A DNA stretch of 64,000 nt, from the NCBI RefSeq assembly GCF_003217775.1, contig NZ_QJVJ01000001.1, positions 1-64,000 of the forward strand, read 5' to 3'. Positions 7,303-16,096 of this stretch are shown here, in pieces; position 1 is the first letter of the stretch, and each line of letters opens with the position of its first letter. A program made the position numbers and the translations under genes. The notes beneath the pieces are model-generated. The model did not search any database. It saw nothing but the letters and a program-made list of their open reading frames with translations, and was not told where the DNA came from. The DNA comes from Paenibacillus flagellatus. Its GTDB lineage: Bacteria > Bacillota > Bacilli > Paenibacillales > NBRC-103111.

Positions 7303-8392
7303 CGGAGCCCCCTCCCTTTCTCCGCGCGTAGGAGACGATCAGAAGCAGCAGCGGATAAACGATCGTCAAGAACAACCCGATCCGTCCGACCTTCGCGATC
7401 ACCTCGTACATATGGAGAACGTTTTTCGGATACATGGCCATGACGAAAATGTACGGAAGCAGCATCATCGAAAACATCTTGTGGTCCTTCAGCCGGATCA
7501 GCTGGCTGATCGAATGAATCGTGAAGTAATACGTCGAGAACAGCGTCGTGAACACCGCGGTCACCCATATCGCCAGAAAAGCGGCGTCCAGCCGTTCCAA
7601 AATGTTCGCCGGCAGCGACGTCACCTTCGCGAGCTCGAGTGTCGGCCAGAGCAGCTTCTTCGTCTCCTCCGGCCCGAATACGGCCATCGTCGCCGTTACG
7701 ATCAGCACGTAGACGCCGCCGGCGATGCCGAGCCCCCACATGGACGCTCTCATCGCTCTCGCCGGATTGCGCATCGCCGGGATGACCATCGTCATGACGA
7801 ACGCGGCTTGGAACAGCGCCGCAATCGTCAGCATGCCCGGCACGAAGCCGCTCATCCCTTCCCCCCAGACGGGCTGGAGGAATAGCGCATTGGCGTTTTT
7901 GAGCGACAGCACGATGATCAGCAAGCTCGGGAACAACAGAACCGGAAAATAAAAATGATGAATGTAGGCGAATACCGTGATGCTGTTGCGCGTCGACATG
8001 GCGGCGAGCAGCAGCATGACGATGACGGTCACGTCGAGCGGCGTTTTTTTCAAAACGGACGTGACGACGACTTCGCCGAATTCGCGGGCGGCAAGCGCAG
8101 TCAGCAGCGCGAAAAACACGATGATGCACACGCTCCCGATCCGGGCCGGCCATTTTCCGATCAGCTCCTCGCTGTACCGCACGATCGATTTGTCCGGGAA
8201 GCGCTGTCCGAGCTTCGTAATGACGAAAAGCCCGAAGAGGGCGACAAGCCCTCCGAGCGCCGTGACAAGGGGGCCGCCGGTGCTGGCCGCTTGGGCGGCG
8301 AATAGCGGCAGCGGGAGAACCCCGACGCCGATAATCGTGCTAATGAGAATGATCGCCGCCTGAATCGCCGTGATTTGCCGTCGAGTGTCCAT
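7247..8392 (-). CDS. GerAB-type germination permease (ger operon 1)
   Basis: The B subunit belongs to the amino acid/polyamine/organocation transporter fold and binds the germinant in the spore inner membrane. The 381-residue protein has about ten hydrophobic helices. The first is ITAIQAAIILISTIIGVGVL, with the GVGVL(P) unwound-helix motif of the family, and PVWGEGMSGFVPG is a typical loop. The start at 8392 lies within the last 50 bp of the A-subunit gene, and the end overlaps the C-subunit gene, so the three genes are tightly coupled. The germinant cannot be read from the sequence. Confidence 0.93.
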   Translation of the reverse strand: MDTRRQITAIQAAIILISTIIGVGVLPLPLFAAQAASTGGPLVTALGGLVALFGLFVITKLGQRFPDKSIVRYSEELIGKWPARIGSVCIIVFFALLTALAAREFGEVVVTSVLKKTPLDVTVIVMLLLAAMSTRNSITVFAYIHHFYFPVLLFPSLLIIVLSLKNANALFLQPVWGEGMSGFVPGMLTIAALFQAAFVMTMVIPAMRNPARAMRASMWGLGIAGGVYVLIVTATMAVFGPEETKKLLWPTLELAKVTSLPANILERLDAAFLAIWVTAVFTTLFSTYYFTIHSISQLIRLKDHKMFSMMLLPYIFVMAMYPKNVLHMYEVIAKVGRIGLFLTIVYPLLLLIVSYARRKGGGSDERDSSTSKEAGGSSPMA

Positions 8393-10031
8393 CCCGTCTC
8401 CCTCCCGTTTCGTTTCCCGCCGTCAGCGGATCGAGCGTATTTTGTTTGGTGCGCTCCAGCTCCTCCACCTGATCCTTGGACACCCTCGCGTCGTTCCCCG
8501 GATGAAGCATCGGCGGCCTCCGTCTCATCCACCAGAGCGGCGAGCGGATGACGGTATCCTTCATCCCTTGGAAGTTGCCCGGCACGATCGGGGTCATGTA
8601 CGGAATGCCGAACGATTTCAGCGACAGCATATGGTTCGCGATCAAAATAAGACCGACCATGACGCCGTAAAGTCCGAACATCCCCGCCAAAATGATGAGC
8701 GGAAACCGAAGCAGACGGAGCGCCAGCGCCGCGTTGTAAGCCGGTGTCGCGAACGAGCCGATCGTCGTGAGCGCGATGACGACGACGGTGATCGGGCTGA
8801 CGAAGCCGGCCGCGACGGCCGCTTGGCCGACGACGAGCACGCCGACGATCGACAAGGCGCCGCCGACTTGCTGAGGCAGCCGAATCGTCGCCTCCCGCAG
8901 CACCTCCATCGATACCTCCATGATGAGCACTTCGACAACGGAAGGGAACGGCACGCCCGCCCGTCCGCCGGCGACGGCTACCGCGAACTCGGTCGGAATG
9001 AGCTCGGGATTGAAGGAGATGATCGCCACGTACAGCGAAGGGAAGACGAGCGAGAACAGCAGCGCCAATAGGCGGGCGAGCCGGATAAAGCTGACGAGCA
9101 AAAACCGCTCGGAGTAATCCTCGCTCGTCTGGTAAAACTGGCTGAACACAGCCGGTACGACCAGCGCGATCGGCGAGCCGTCCACCATCAGAATGACGCG
9201 GCCTTCGAGCAGGTTCGCGACGGCTTTGTCGGGCCGCTCCGTCAGTTGAACTTGCGGGAACGGCGAATAATGGTTGTCCTCGATGAACTGCTCCAAGTAG
9301 CCGGAGTCGAGAATGCCGTCCATGTCGATCAGCGACAGCCGCCTCATGACTTCCTCCACGAGCGACGGGTTCACGATGCCGTCCACGTAGCAGACGGCGA
9401 TGGTCGAGCGCGTATACCGTCCGAGCTTCATCGTCCGGATTCGCAAATCCGGGGACTGCAGCCGGTACCGGATCAAGGAAACGTTCGTCGACAGCATCTC
9501 GATAAACCCTTCCCGGGGGCCGCGGATGACCTGCTCCGTCTCCGGCTGGTTGATCGAGCGCTTGTCGACGTTGCGGGTGCCGAACACGAACGCTTCGGCT
9601 ATGCCTTCGATATGAACGACGGTGCAGCCGTTCAACACCTTTTCGAGCAGACCGGCCAGCTTGTCCTCGATCTCCCCGTCGCCGGCGAATAAAATATCGT
9701 TTGTCAGCAGCTCGCGAAGACGGTCGCCCCGAACCGGCGCCTCGTCGATGCGGTTGCCGATCGACATGAGCGATTTGACGATTTCCTTTTGCGCGCCGTC
9801 CGTCATATGGACGAAATAAAACAAAACGGCGGGAACGTCCCCCATGACGTGAAACCGGCGCACGATAAAATCGTCGTTCGGACCGAGCCGCTCTTCCATG
9901 AAAGCGATCGTCTCCTCGACGTTTTCCGTCAGTTTGCGGCCCTCGAGCTCGTCGAGCAGCGAGCCGGTCGGCCGGTGGCGGGAGGTACCGGATACGCGTT
10001 TTTTTTGTTTTTTCCAAGGCAGCCTGAGCAT
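8340..10031 (-). CDS. GerAA-type germination protein (ger operon 1)
   Basis: The A subunit of a gerA-type receptor forms the oligomeric channel in the spore inner membrane. The 563-residue protein has a cytoplasmic N-terminal region (about 1-300) and then five or so membrane helices. The conserved family block GRAGVPFPSVVEVLIMEVSM and EATIRLPQQVGGALSIVG is present. The last 60 residues are a charged tail rich in Gly, Asp and His (GHSTANHGDSGGDHSH), which is unusual. It is the first gene of an A-B-C-CLC_0170 operon and has a candidate sigma-G promoter upstream. Confidence 0.95.
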   Translation of the reverse strand: MLRLPWKKQKKRVSGTSRHRPTGSLLDELEGRKLTENVEETIAFMEERLGPNDDFIVRRFHVMGDVPAVLFYFVHMTDGAQKEIVKSLMSIGNRIDEAPVRGDRLRELLTNDILFAGDGEIEDKLAGLLEKVLNGCTVVHIEGIAEAFVFGTRNVDKRSINQPETEQVIRGPREGFIEMLSTNVSLIRYRLQSPDLRIRTMKLGRYTRSTIAVCYVDGIVNPSLVEEVMRRLSLIDMDGILDSGYLEQFIEDNHYSPFPQVQLTERPDKAVANLLEGRVILMVDGSPIALVVPAVFSQFYQTSEDYSERFLLVSFIRLARLLALLFSLVFPSLYVAIISFNPELIPTEFAVAVAGGRAGVPFPSVVEVLIMEVSMEVLREATIRLPQQVGGALSIVGVLVVGQAAVAAGFVSPITVVVIALTTIGSFATPAYNAALALRLLRFPLIILAGMFGLYGVMVGLILIANHMLSLKSFGIPYMTPIVPGNFQGMKDTVIRSPLWWMRRRPPMLHPGNDARVSKDQVEELERTKQNTLDPLTAGNETGGRRDGHSTANHGDSGGDHSH

Positions 10032-10090
10032 CGGAGCGCCTCCATTCTAACGGAATTCCATGCCCGACCATGGAAAAGGATAGCTCTCGT

Positions 10091-10121
10091 TAGTATGGGG
10101 ACGGGGCCCGCCGCCTTATGC
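10091..10121 (-). promoter_or_regulatory. Candidate sigma-G promoter of ger operon 1
   Basis: On the minus strand GCATA (10117-10121) and CATACTA (10091-10097) are separated by 19 bp, close to the forespore sigma-G pattern GHATR-N18-CATNHTA, about 60 bp before the gerA-like start. Confidence 0.5.
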
Positions 10122-10141
10122 ACGAATAAGGAAAAACAAAC

Positions 10142-10171
10142 AAAAAAAGAAAGCTTCCGATAGGAAGCTTT
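10142..10171 (-). terminator. Terminator of the CobW-type gene
   Basis: AAAGCTTCC-GATA-GGAAGCTTT followed on the minus strand by TTTTTTT, directly at the stop codon of the gene. Confidence 0.8.
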
Positions 10172-11163
10172 CATAAGCGGTCCAGCCTTTCTTCCAGTTC
10201 CGTCTTGTCGAAATGTTCGCCGATAAAGACGGCCACGTCCGGTACGTCTCCCTGCGGAGCGATCTTCATCAGGTCCAGCTGCTTATACGCGTATTGGAAC
10301 ATGAACCTCGAAGACGTGTCCGTAAATGAAAGAATGCCTTTGGCGCGATAGACGCCGTCGGGCAGCGAAGCCATCATCGCCTCGAACGACTCGCTGTCGA
10401 TCGGGCCGTCGAAGTAGCGGGTGAGCGCCATAACGTGCTCGTGCGTATGATGCGCGCGACCCGGCTCGTGCGGATGCCCGCATTCGCACGACGGCGTTGA
10501 CGCGACGCTGCCGGAAGCGTCTTCCCCGTTCTGTTCTCTCCGGCCCCGGCCGGCGTTCTCCAGCTCCGCGATCGGGATATTCGCCGCAACCGTGCGATGA
10601 ATCGGCGCGAAGCCGTTCCATTCGCGGATCGTCCGCTCCAGCTCGTCCGCATCCGCTTCGGACAGCAGGTCGGTCTTGTTCAGCAGCAGCACGGTGGCGC
10701 ACCGGGTTTGCTCCCGCATGAGCCGGAACGTCGCTCCCTTGCTCTTCGCCGCCTGCTCCCGCAGGTGAGGCGCGTCGACGACGGTCACGACCTGCTTCAG
10801 CTCGACCCGCGTCAGCATCGAGGCGTCGGTGATCGCGTCGATGATGTCGAGCGGATTCGCCGCACCCGTCGATTCGATCAGCAGCACGTCCGGATCGTGC
10901 TCGTCCAGCAGCTTCAGCATCTCCATCCCGAGATCGCCCCGTACGGTGCAGCAGATGCAGCCGCCCAGCATTTCCGCCATCTTGACTTCTCCGCCGAGCT
11001 GCATGCCGTCCAAGTTGACGTCGCCCAGCTCGTTCATGACGACGGCCGGCTTTCGTCCGTCCGCCTCGGCGGCTAGCAGCCATCGTTTCAGCAAAGTCGT
11101 CTTGCCGCTGCCCAAAAAACCGGACAGCACGTAGACCGGAACGGTCTCCTCGCGCCGCTTCAT
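10171..11163 (-). CDS. CobW/COG0523 GTPase, putative metallochaperone
   Basis: The 330-residue cytoplasmic G3E GTPase belongs to the CobW/ZNG/YjiA group, which delivers zinc or another metal to client enzymes using GTP. Walker A GFLGSGKT is at 15-22, the metal-binding CxCC motif is in GGCICCTVRGDL, and the base-specificity NKTD motif is present. A His/Cys-rich linker (CECGHPHEPGRAHHTHEH, about 230-247) precedes the CobW C-terminal domain. Both metal-binding features point to zinc or a related divalent metal. The gene stands alone with its own terminator; no Zur-box-like palindrome is evident immediately upstream. Confidence 0.93.
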   Translation of the reverse strand: MKRREETVPVYVLSGFLGSGKTTLLKRWLLAAEADGRKPAVVMNELGDVNLDGMQLGGEVKMAEMLGGCICCTVRGDLGMEMLKLLDEHDPDVLLIESTGAANPLDIIDAITDASMLTRVELKQVVTVVDAPHLREQAAKSKGATFRLMREQTRCATVLLLNKTDLLSEADADELERTIREWNGFAPIHRTVAANIPIAELENAGRGRREQNGEDASGSVASTPSCECGHPHEPGRAHHTHEHVMALTRYFDGPIDSESFEAMMASLPDGVYRAKGILSFTDTSSRFMFQYAYKQLDLMKIAPQGDVPDVAVFIGEHFDKTELEERLDRL

Positions 11164-11305
11164 CTATATCGTCTCCCGTCGTTTATTCGAAATAATGATT
11201 CCGTTACCCACTGTAAAGGATATTCCGCGGCAATGTCAAACCAACAACTGGAGGGTATCCGCCAACTTCGTTCGGGCACGATACGGAATAGAGGAGGGAC
11301 ATCCG

Positions 11306-11485
11306 ATGGACAAAAGCGAAATCGAAAAGCTGGAGCCGAAATATACCGGCAATACCCGCCATCTGACCGAAGGCGAGGCGTACGCGATCCGAAACGATCC
11401 GAGCTTTGAAGGCGACGACGACGGCATTCTGGAAGACATCCCCGCCGTCATGCTGACCGGAATCGGCAATACGCGGACGGACTGA
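11306..11485 (+). CDS. Small acidic hypothetical protein (59 aa)
   Basis: ATG at 11306 follows a GAGGAGGG ribosome binding site by 7 nt. The product starts MDKSEIEKLEPKYTGNTRHL and is very acidic in the second half (EGDDDGILEDIP). It has no signal peptide, membrane segment or recognised domain. The strong ribosome binding site and the terminator 20 bp after the stop support it as a real gene. Function is unknown; small acidic proteins of this size are common in sporeformers. Confidence 0.7.
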   Translation: MDKSEIEKLEPKYTGNTRHLTEGEAYAIRNDPSFEGDDDGILEDIPAVMLTGIGNTRTD

Positions 11486-11504
11486 TCCTTTTCCCGCCCA
11501 ACGT

Positions 11505-11532
11505 AAAAAAGAGCCGCGTTCGGCTCTTTTTT
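11505..11532. terminator. Bidirectional terminator between the 59-aa gene and nrdR
   Basis: AAAAAAGAGCCG and CGGCTCTTTTTT pair around CGTT, so the hairpin works on both strands for the two convergent genes. Confidence 0.85.
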
Positions 11533-11552
11533 GTTTGACCGCTGCCGGGTCG

Positions 11553-12029
11553 TCATGGCTTGGAGGGAGGGTCGGTATGCTTGCCGAGCAGCTGCGTCAA
11601 TTCCTTCATGAACATATTGATGTCCTTGAACTGGCGATAGACCGACGCGAACCGGACGTAGGCGACTTCGTCGACCGGGTACAGCTGCTCCATGACGAGC
11701 TCTCCGATATCGCGGCTCGCTACTTCGGCGTGCGCTTGGCTGCGCATTTCCTTCTCGACTTCCGATACGATCGCTTCGAGCTGCTCGACCGACACGGGCC
11801 GTTTCTCGCATGCCCGGATCAGTCCCCGGAGCATCTTGTCCCGGCTGAATTCCTCGCGGCTGCCGTCTTTCTTGATCACGATCAGCGGCGTCTCCTCGAC
11901 CATCTCGAAGGTGGTAAACCGTCGCTGGCATTTCTCGCACTCGCGGCGGCGCCGGATCGATTTGTTGTCGTTCGCCGGTCGGGAATCGAGCACTTTCGTT
12001 CCGGAATAATCGCAAAAAGGGCATTTCAA
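11553..12029 (-). CDS. nrdR: Transcriptional repressor NrdR
   Basis: NrdR represses ribonucleotide reductase genes in response to ATP/dATP. The N-terminal zinc ribbon is clear (CPFCDYSG ... CEKCQRRF), followed by RRRRECEKC and the ATP-cone domain ([19 protein letters not shown]). The proper start is a TTG at 12029 that follows GGAGGG by 9 nt and gives [10 protein letters not shown] at the N-terminus and 158 residues, the usual family length; an upstream ATG would add 24 unrelated residues. No NrdR boxes or nrd genes are visible in the window, so its targets lie elsewhere. Confidence 0.95.
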   Translation of the reverse strand: MKCPFCDYSGTKVLDSRPANDNKSIRRRRECEKCQRRFTTFEMVEETPLIVIKKDGSREEFSRDKMLRGLIRACEKRPVSVEQLEAIVSEVEKEMRSQAHAEVASRDIGELVMEQLYPVDEVAYVRFASVYRQFKDINMFMKELTQLLGKHTDPPSKP

Positions 12030-12069
12030 GACGGTTTCCCTCCAATCCACCTTTACCATACAATCCCTG

Positions 12070-12098
12070 TAATGAACTACCGAATTCCGCACATAATA
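12070..12098 (+). promoter_or_regulatory. Candidate sigma-G promoter of the SASP gene
   Basis: TAATG (12070-12074), 17 bp, CATAATA (12092-12098). The -10 matches the sigma-G consensus CATNHTA fully, as expected for an alpha/beta SASP gene. Confidence 0.6.
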
Positions 12099-12128
12099 CA
12101 ATTACAATCGACAAGGAGGTGAAACAAC

Positions 12129-12353
12129 ATGGCAGCAGGACAATCCCGTTCCAGCAACCAGCTTGTCGTTCCTCAAGCGAACCAAGCTCTGGACCAACTG
12201 AAATTCGAAGTCGCTCAAGAGTTGGGCATTGCGATCCCGCAAGACGGTTATATGGGCAACATGGCTACTCGCGACGCCGGTGCGATCGGAGGCCACATCA
12301 CCCGCCGTTTGGTTCAAATCGCCGAGCAACAACTTGCCGGCCAAGCTCGCTAA
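12129..12353 (+). CDS. Alpha/beta-type small acid-soluble spore protein
   Basis: These 60-75-residue proteins coat spore DNA and protect it from UV and heat; they are degraded by the GPR protease on germination. The 74-residue product has both family signatures: the GPR-site region KFEVAQELGI and the C-terminal MTRRLVQ-like segment, here HITRRLVQIAEQQ, with GGHITRRL. An ideal AAGGAGGTGA ribosome binding site lies 7 nt before the ATG. It is transcribed away from nrdR, with a sigma-G-like promoter and its own terminator. Confidence 0.97.
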   Translation: MAAGQSRSSNQLVVPQANQALDQLKFEVAQELGIAIPQDGYMGNMATRDAGAIGGHITRRLVQIAEQQLAGQAR

Positions 12354-12372
12354 TGAAGCTATGATACATGAG

Positions 12373-12421
12373 AAGTGCTGGATAAGCTTCCCTTGCCGGA
12401 GGCTTGTCCGGCACTTCTTTT
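12373..12421 (+). terminator. Terminator of the SASP gene
   Basis: AAGTGCTGGATAAGC and GCTTGTCCGGCACTT form a 15-bp stem with two mispairs at most, followed by CTTTT. Confidence 0.8.
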
Positions 12422-12473
12422 CGTTAATCGCTATCGATCGCCTTGTATCCGAACGCCGGACGCGATACGGGCA

Positions 12474-13049
12474 TTATGCCGCAGGAAACCGGTCCGCGTA
12501 AAGCTTGGCGTATTTGTCGTAGTAGTAGAGCACGCGCTGGACGTAATGTCTCGTTTCGCCGAACGGGATTTGGTCGATCCCTTTGAGGGTGCCGTCCCAC
12601 GTCCCGCTGTCCAGCCATTTGCGAGCGTTGCCGGGGCCCGCGTTGTACGCGGCCAGCACGGCGATCCGATTGTCGTCGAATTGATTATACAACGAATTCA
12701 AGTACCAGGCACCTACTTCGATATTGACGTCCGCCCGATGAAGCGATTTCGACGTCTCTTCCGCATAGCCGGCCCGCTTTACGATCCAATCGGCCGTGTC
12801 GGGCATCAGCTGCATAAGCCCGATCGCTCCTTTTTTGGACGTCTTGTCCGGATTGAAGTTCGTCTCCACCCGGATGATGGCGGCGATCAGGAACGGATCG
12901 ACACCGTAATTTTTGGCGCTGACGGCGATATCCTGCTCGAAGCGGATCGGGTACAGCCATTTCCCGAGCCACTCCGAATTGTAAAACAACAATCCGAGAA
13001 AGAAAACGAACAGCAGCGCGAAAACGCGCTTTTTCCGCAATACGTTCAT
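12474..13049 (-). CDS. Membrane-anchored lytic transglycosylase (SLT domain)
   Basis: The enzyme cleaves the glycan strand of peptidoglycan. An N-terminal membrane anchor (ALLFVFFLGLLFYNS, about 11-25) is followed by a Slt70-like domain. The catalytic Glu is in IIRVETNFNP, and the family motifs KGAIGLMQLMP and AAYNAGPGNARKW are present. The length of 191 residues fits the short B. subtilis YjbJ/YtfF-like group. The start at 13049 overlaps the coaE stop by 4 nt (ATGA); an ATG seven codons earlier lies inside coaE. Its place after coaE matches the order in related genomes. Confidence 0.93.
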   Translation of the reverse strand: MNVLRKKRVFALLFVFFLGLLFYNSEWLGKWLYPIRFEQDIAVSAKNYGVDPFLIAAIIRVETNFNPDKTSKKGAIGLMQLMPDTADWIVKRAGYAEETSKSLHRADVNIEVGAWYLNSLYNQFDDNRIAVLAAYNAGPGNARKWLDSGTWDGTLKGIDQIPFGETRHYVQRVLYYYDKYAKLYADRFPAA

Positions 13050-13642
13050 TCCATTCCCTTTCGTTTGCAAAATTCGTTCACTTGTCGATCGGTTTCCTCC
13101 AACGTTCCGCTGTTGTCGATGATCGTCCCGGCCAACGCCCGCTTCTCGTCGATCGGCATCTGGGACGCGATGCGGCTCTCCGCCTCCTCCGCCGTCAGCC
13201 CGTCTCGATCCCGAAGGCGGACGAGCTGCAGCTCTTGCGGTATGTAGACGAGCACCGTCTCCTCGAACATCGCCTCCAGCTTCGATTCGAACAGGAGCGG
13301 GACGTCGACGACGACCAGCTTGTCCGGCGTCTCGAGCTCGGCCCGATGCATCCGCTCGCGCATGAGCGCCCGGATTCGCGGATGAAGAATCGCCTCCAGC
13401 TCCTTGCGCGCCGCGGCGTCCCGGAAGACGATGTCGCCGAGCGCCTTCCGGTTCAAGCTCCCGTCCGGCTGAAGGATGCCGGGGCCGAACCGCTCGGCGA
13501 CGAGGCCGAGCGCGGGGCTGCCGGGAAGCACGACTTCCCGGGCGATCCGATCGGCGTCGATCAGCGCCGCTCCGCGGCGGACGAACATGGCGGCTACCGT
13601 GCTTTTGCCGCAGGCGATGCCTCCGGTCAATCCGATATTCAT
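13046..13642 (-). CDS. coaE: Dephospho-CoA kinase
   Basis: The enzyme phosphorylates the 3'-hydroxyl of dephospho-CoA with ATP, the last step of CoA synthesis. The 198-residue cytoplasmic protein begins MNIGLTGGIACGKSTVAAMF, the classic P-loop. The DADRIAREVV lid/substrate motif and VVDVPLLFE are conserved. It lies between ytaF and the transglycosylase gene in a mutM-ytaF-coaE block, which is conserved in many Bacilli. Confidence 0.97.
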   Translation of the reverse strand: MNIGLTGGIACGKSTVAAMFVRRGAALIDADRIAREVVLPGSPALGLVAERFGPGILQPDGSLNRKALGDIVFRDAAARKELEAILHPRIRALMRERMHRAELETPDKLVVVDVPLLFESKLEAMFEETVLVYIPQELQLVRLRDRDGLTAEEAESRIASQMPIDEKRALAGTIIDNSGTLEETDRQVNEFCKRKGME

Positions 13643-13658
13643 AGTCGCACCCCGACCT

Positions 13659-14351
13659 TTACATCAGTTTCATAATACCCATGACGATCAAAATGCAGCC
13701 CGGCAGCACCGACAATCGCTGCAGCCATCGCGTATCGGCGTAAGCCAGGCCGACGCGCAAGCCGCTTGCGATGAACAGCCCGCTCGCAAGCGCGATAACC
13801 GAGGCGGTCACGACCGGCGCGAAGCCGATAAACGCCGCCCCGATGCCGGCGCCGAACGCGTCCAGCGACAGCGCCGTGCCGAGCAGAACCGCCTCCGACG
13901 ACGATATGTAGCCCGACCGGTCCACGTCGGCGAGCGAGGGCTTCCGCAATATTTCGATGACGAGCCCGAGCCGTTTCATCTCGATGCGCAGCACGGTGCG
14001 GATGCCGCCGGAGCCGGAGTCCGCGGACGGCGGGGCTTCCGTACGGACGGCGTCCGCTTCCGTTACCGTTCCGTTTTCGTGCCGCTGCCTCCACATTTGC
14101 ACGATGGCCCATGCGCCGATGCCGATCAGGATGACCGCGCCGGTCGCCTTGGCGACGGACGGCGGCATGAACTTGGCGGCGAAGGCGCCGATCTGCATCG
14201 AGCCGTAGATGACCAAGCCCGAGCAAACCGATATGATGGCGATCGAAACGAGCGGAATGCGGATTTTGCGAAGTCCGTACATGACGCCGACGCCGAAGCC
14301 GTCCAAGCTGACGGCAAGCGCCAAAATCGCGAGCGAAAGAAAAGGCAGCAT
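13659..14351 (-). CDS. ytaF: Sporulation membrane protein YtaF (MntP-like)
   Basis: The protein has six predicted membrane helices with the duplicated MntP-type signature SLDGFGVG (near residue 16) and SLDAFGAG (second half). A charged, Ser/Glu-rich linker of about 50 residues separates the halves. The start at 14351 (MLPFLSLAILALAVSLDGFG) puts the first helix at the N-terminus; an ATG seven codons upstream is possible. Related proteins are manganese or other cation exporters; in B. subtilis ytaF is a sporulation gene. Its stop is 16 bp before coaE. Confidence 0.92.
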   Translation of the reverse strand: MLPFLSLAILALAVSLDGFGVGVMYGLRKIRIPLVSIAIISVCSGLVIYGSMQIGAFAAKFMPPSVAKATGAVILIGIGAWAIVQMWRQRHENGTVTEADAVRTEAPPSADSGSGGIRTVLRIEMKRLGLVIEILRKPSLADVDRSGYISSSEAVLLGTALSLDAFGAGIGAAFIGFAPVVTASVIALASGLFIASGLRVGLAYADTRWLQRLSVLPGCILIVMGIMKLM

Positions 14352-14450
14352 CAAACACCCTCCTGTTCCCAAAGCCTCGTATTCCGACGACCGTCGTCGA
14401 TACGATCATCCTATGAAGCTTTGCGCGAATGGGTGCCAACGCTGCGGTAT

Positions 14451-15314
14451 TCAGACGCCGGTTCGGGCCGCGCCGGAGCGCTTGCCTTTCGGCTTTTGGC
14501 ATTGCGGACAAAAGTGGGTGCCGCGGCCGCCGACGACCGTCTTCACGATCGCCCCGCCGCACCGATGACAGGGCTCGCCCTTCCGGCCGTAGGCGGACAG
14601 CTGCTGCTGGAACATGCCCATCTCGCCTTGTCCGTTCACGTACGATTTGATCGACGAGCCACCGGCGTCGACCGCCTCCCGCAGCGTCGTCACGATCGCC
14701 TCGTGCAGCGCGCGAAGCTCTTTGCGCGACAGCGAATCGGCCGGGCGCTCCGGATGGATGCCCGCTTTATGCAGCGCCTCGTCGACATAAATATTGCCGA
14801 GTCCGGCGATATATTCCTGGTTAAGCAGCAAAGGCTTGATTTTGGTCGTTTTATCGGCCACGACCGCCGCGAACGCCTCGAAGCCGAACGACTCGTCCAA
14901 CGGCTCGAGTCCGAGCTTGGCCAAAGGCGGCTGAACCAAATCGTCGCCGGGATCGAACAGATGCATCGTCCCGAACTGGCGGACGTCCTTGTACCGCAGC
15001 TCGGTGCCGTCCGTAAACCGGAACGTAACATGGGTATGTTTTTCCACCGGCTCATCGGCTTTATACACCCCGTATCGGCCCTCCATCCGCAAATGGGAGA
15101 CGAGCACGAGGCCGTCCAGCAGAAGCCGCAAAAATTTGCCGCGCCGCTCCACCGCCCGGATCGTCCGTCCTTCGAGCATCGCTTCGAACGCGGCGATATC
15201 GTCGGGACGCTGGATGATCCGCGGCAACCGGACGGTAACGGCTTCGATCGTCTTGCCGGCGACCAGCCGCTCGAGCGTGCGCCGTACCGTTTCCACCTCC
15301 GGCAATTCCGGCAT
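14451..15314 (-). CDS. mutM: Formamidopyrimidine-DNA glycosylase
   Basis: The enzyme removes 8-oxoguanine and formamidopyrimidines and cuts the abasic site. The mature N-terminus PELPEVETVRRTLERL has the catalytic Pro2 and Glu3, the conserved Lys is in RRGKFLRLLL, and the helix-two-turn-helix is in AGLGNIYVDEAL. The C-terminal zinc finger is CHRCGG ... CPQCQKPKG. The length of 287 residues is normal. polA, which often precedes mutM in related genomes, is absent here; a TRIC-like gene is upstream instead. Confidence 0.97.
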   Translation of the reverse strand: MPELPEVETVRRTLERLVAGKTIEAVTVRLPRIIQRPDDIAAFEAMLEGRTIRAVERRGKFLRLLLDGLVLVSHLRMEGRYGVYKADEPVEKHTHVTFRFTDGTELRYKDVRQFGTMHLFDPGDDLVQPPLAKLGLEPLDESFGFEAFAAVVADKTTKIKPLLLNQEYIAGLGNIYVDEALHKAGIHPERPADSLSRKELRALHEAIVTTLREAVDAGGSSIKSYVNGQGEMGMFQQQLSAYGRKGEPCHRCGGAIVKTVVGGRGTHFCPQCQKPKGKRSGAARTGV

Positions 15315-15352
15315 GCGAATCCCCTCCCGTCTAGTCGTATGGGCTCTCTTCG

Positions 15353-15381
15353 AGTTTAACCAATCTTCGCCGATTTGTCAT
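15353..15381 (-). promoter_or_regulatory. Probable mutM promoter (copy 1 of a duplicated element)
   Basis: On the minus strand ATGACA (15376-15381), 17 bp, TAAACT (15353-15358), 38 bp before the mutM start. The spacer is nearly the same as that of the promoter-like element at 16148-16176. Confidence 0.6.
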
Positions 15382-15405
15382 CCGAAGGCATCCTTCGCCG
15401 GAACG

Positions 15406-16047
15406 TCAATTCATCGGAAGCTGACGGTCGGCGCCGTCCCGGCCGACCTGCCGGTATACCGGGATGTTCAGGTTCAGCGCGACGGCGATCATCCTCGCCG
15501 CGAAGGTGACGAACAGGCTGATGTACAGCGAGGCGGTCGTCGACAGCGCGGAGGAGGCGAGCAGGAAGCTGACGGCCCCCAATATCGACGCGAGCGCGTA
15601 AATTTCTTTTTTGAACACGTACGGTATTTCTTTGGAAAAGACGTCGCGCAGGATGCCTCCGCCGATTCCGGTCAACAGCCCCATCGAGACGACCAGGAAC
15701 GAATTGTCGTAATACGACATCGCCGTGCTGGAGCCGACCGCCGTAAAGACGCCGAGCCCGATCGCGTCGCATACCGTAAGGATGTGGTTCAGCCTGCGGA
15801 TGAGCCGGTAAAACGTCCACGTGACCAGCCCCGCCGCCAAGCTGACGAAAAACGGAGTCGCGTCGAGAAAGGCGGCCGGCGGCACGCGGCCGATCAAAAC
15901 GTCGCGGATGACGCCGCCGCCGAGCGAGGTCGTGACGCACAGGCTGACGACGCCGAACAGGTCGAGCTCCTTCTTGATGCCGACCAAGGCGCCCGAAATG
16001 CCGGCGGCCACGACGCCCAAATAGACGAACAAATCGATTAAAGCCAT
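15406..16047 (-). CDS. TRIC/UPF0126 family membrane protein
   Basis: The 213-residue protein has about seven hydrophobic helices in two homologous halves. The family motifs are duplicated: SLGGGVIRDVLIGRVPP in the first and GIGGGILRDVFSKEIPYV in the second. Members are trimeric K+-permeable channels of the TRIC fold (E. coli YadS). The start at 16047 (MALIDLFVYLGVVAAG) follows AAAGGA by 11 nt; the longer frame upstream would run through a terminator-like hairpin. The leader has a promoter-like element and that hairpin. Confidence 0.9.
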   Translation of the reverse strand: MALIDLFVYLGVVAAGISGALVGIKKELDLFGVVSLCVTTSLGGGVIRDVLIGRVPPAAFLDATPFFVSLAAGLVTWTFYRLIRRLNHILTVCDAIGLGVFTAVGSSTAMSYYDNSFLVVSMGLLTGIGGGILRDVFSKEIPYVFKKEIYALASILGAVSFLLASSALSTTASLYISLFVTFAARMIAVALNLNIPVYRQVGRDGADRQLPMN

Positions 16048-16096
16048 AACAGACGATGTCCTTTCCGCGTAACCCTGCAGGCGCGTGGCGTAGATG

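Noticed and set aside
5727-10163. Long plus-strand open frames across the ger operon 1 region
   Set aside because: High GC produces overlapping frames opposite the clear ger genes; they are rich in Arg, Asp and His with no domains.
13476-16041. Plus-strand open frames of 627 and 350 codons opposite coaE, ytaF, mutM and the TRIC-like gene
   Set aside because: They are antisense to well-defined conserved genes, Arg/Gln/Pro-rich, and lack ribosome binding sites.
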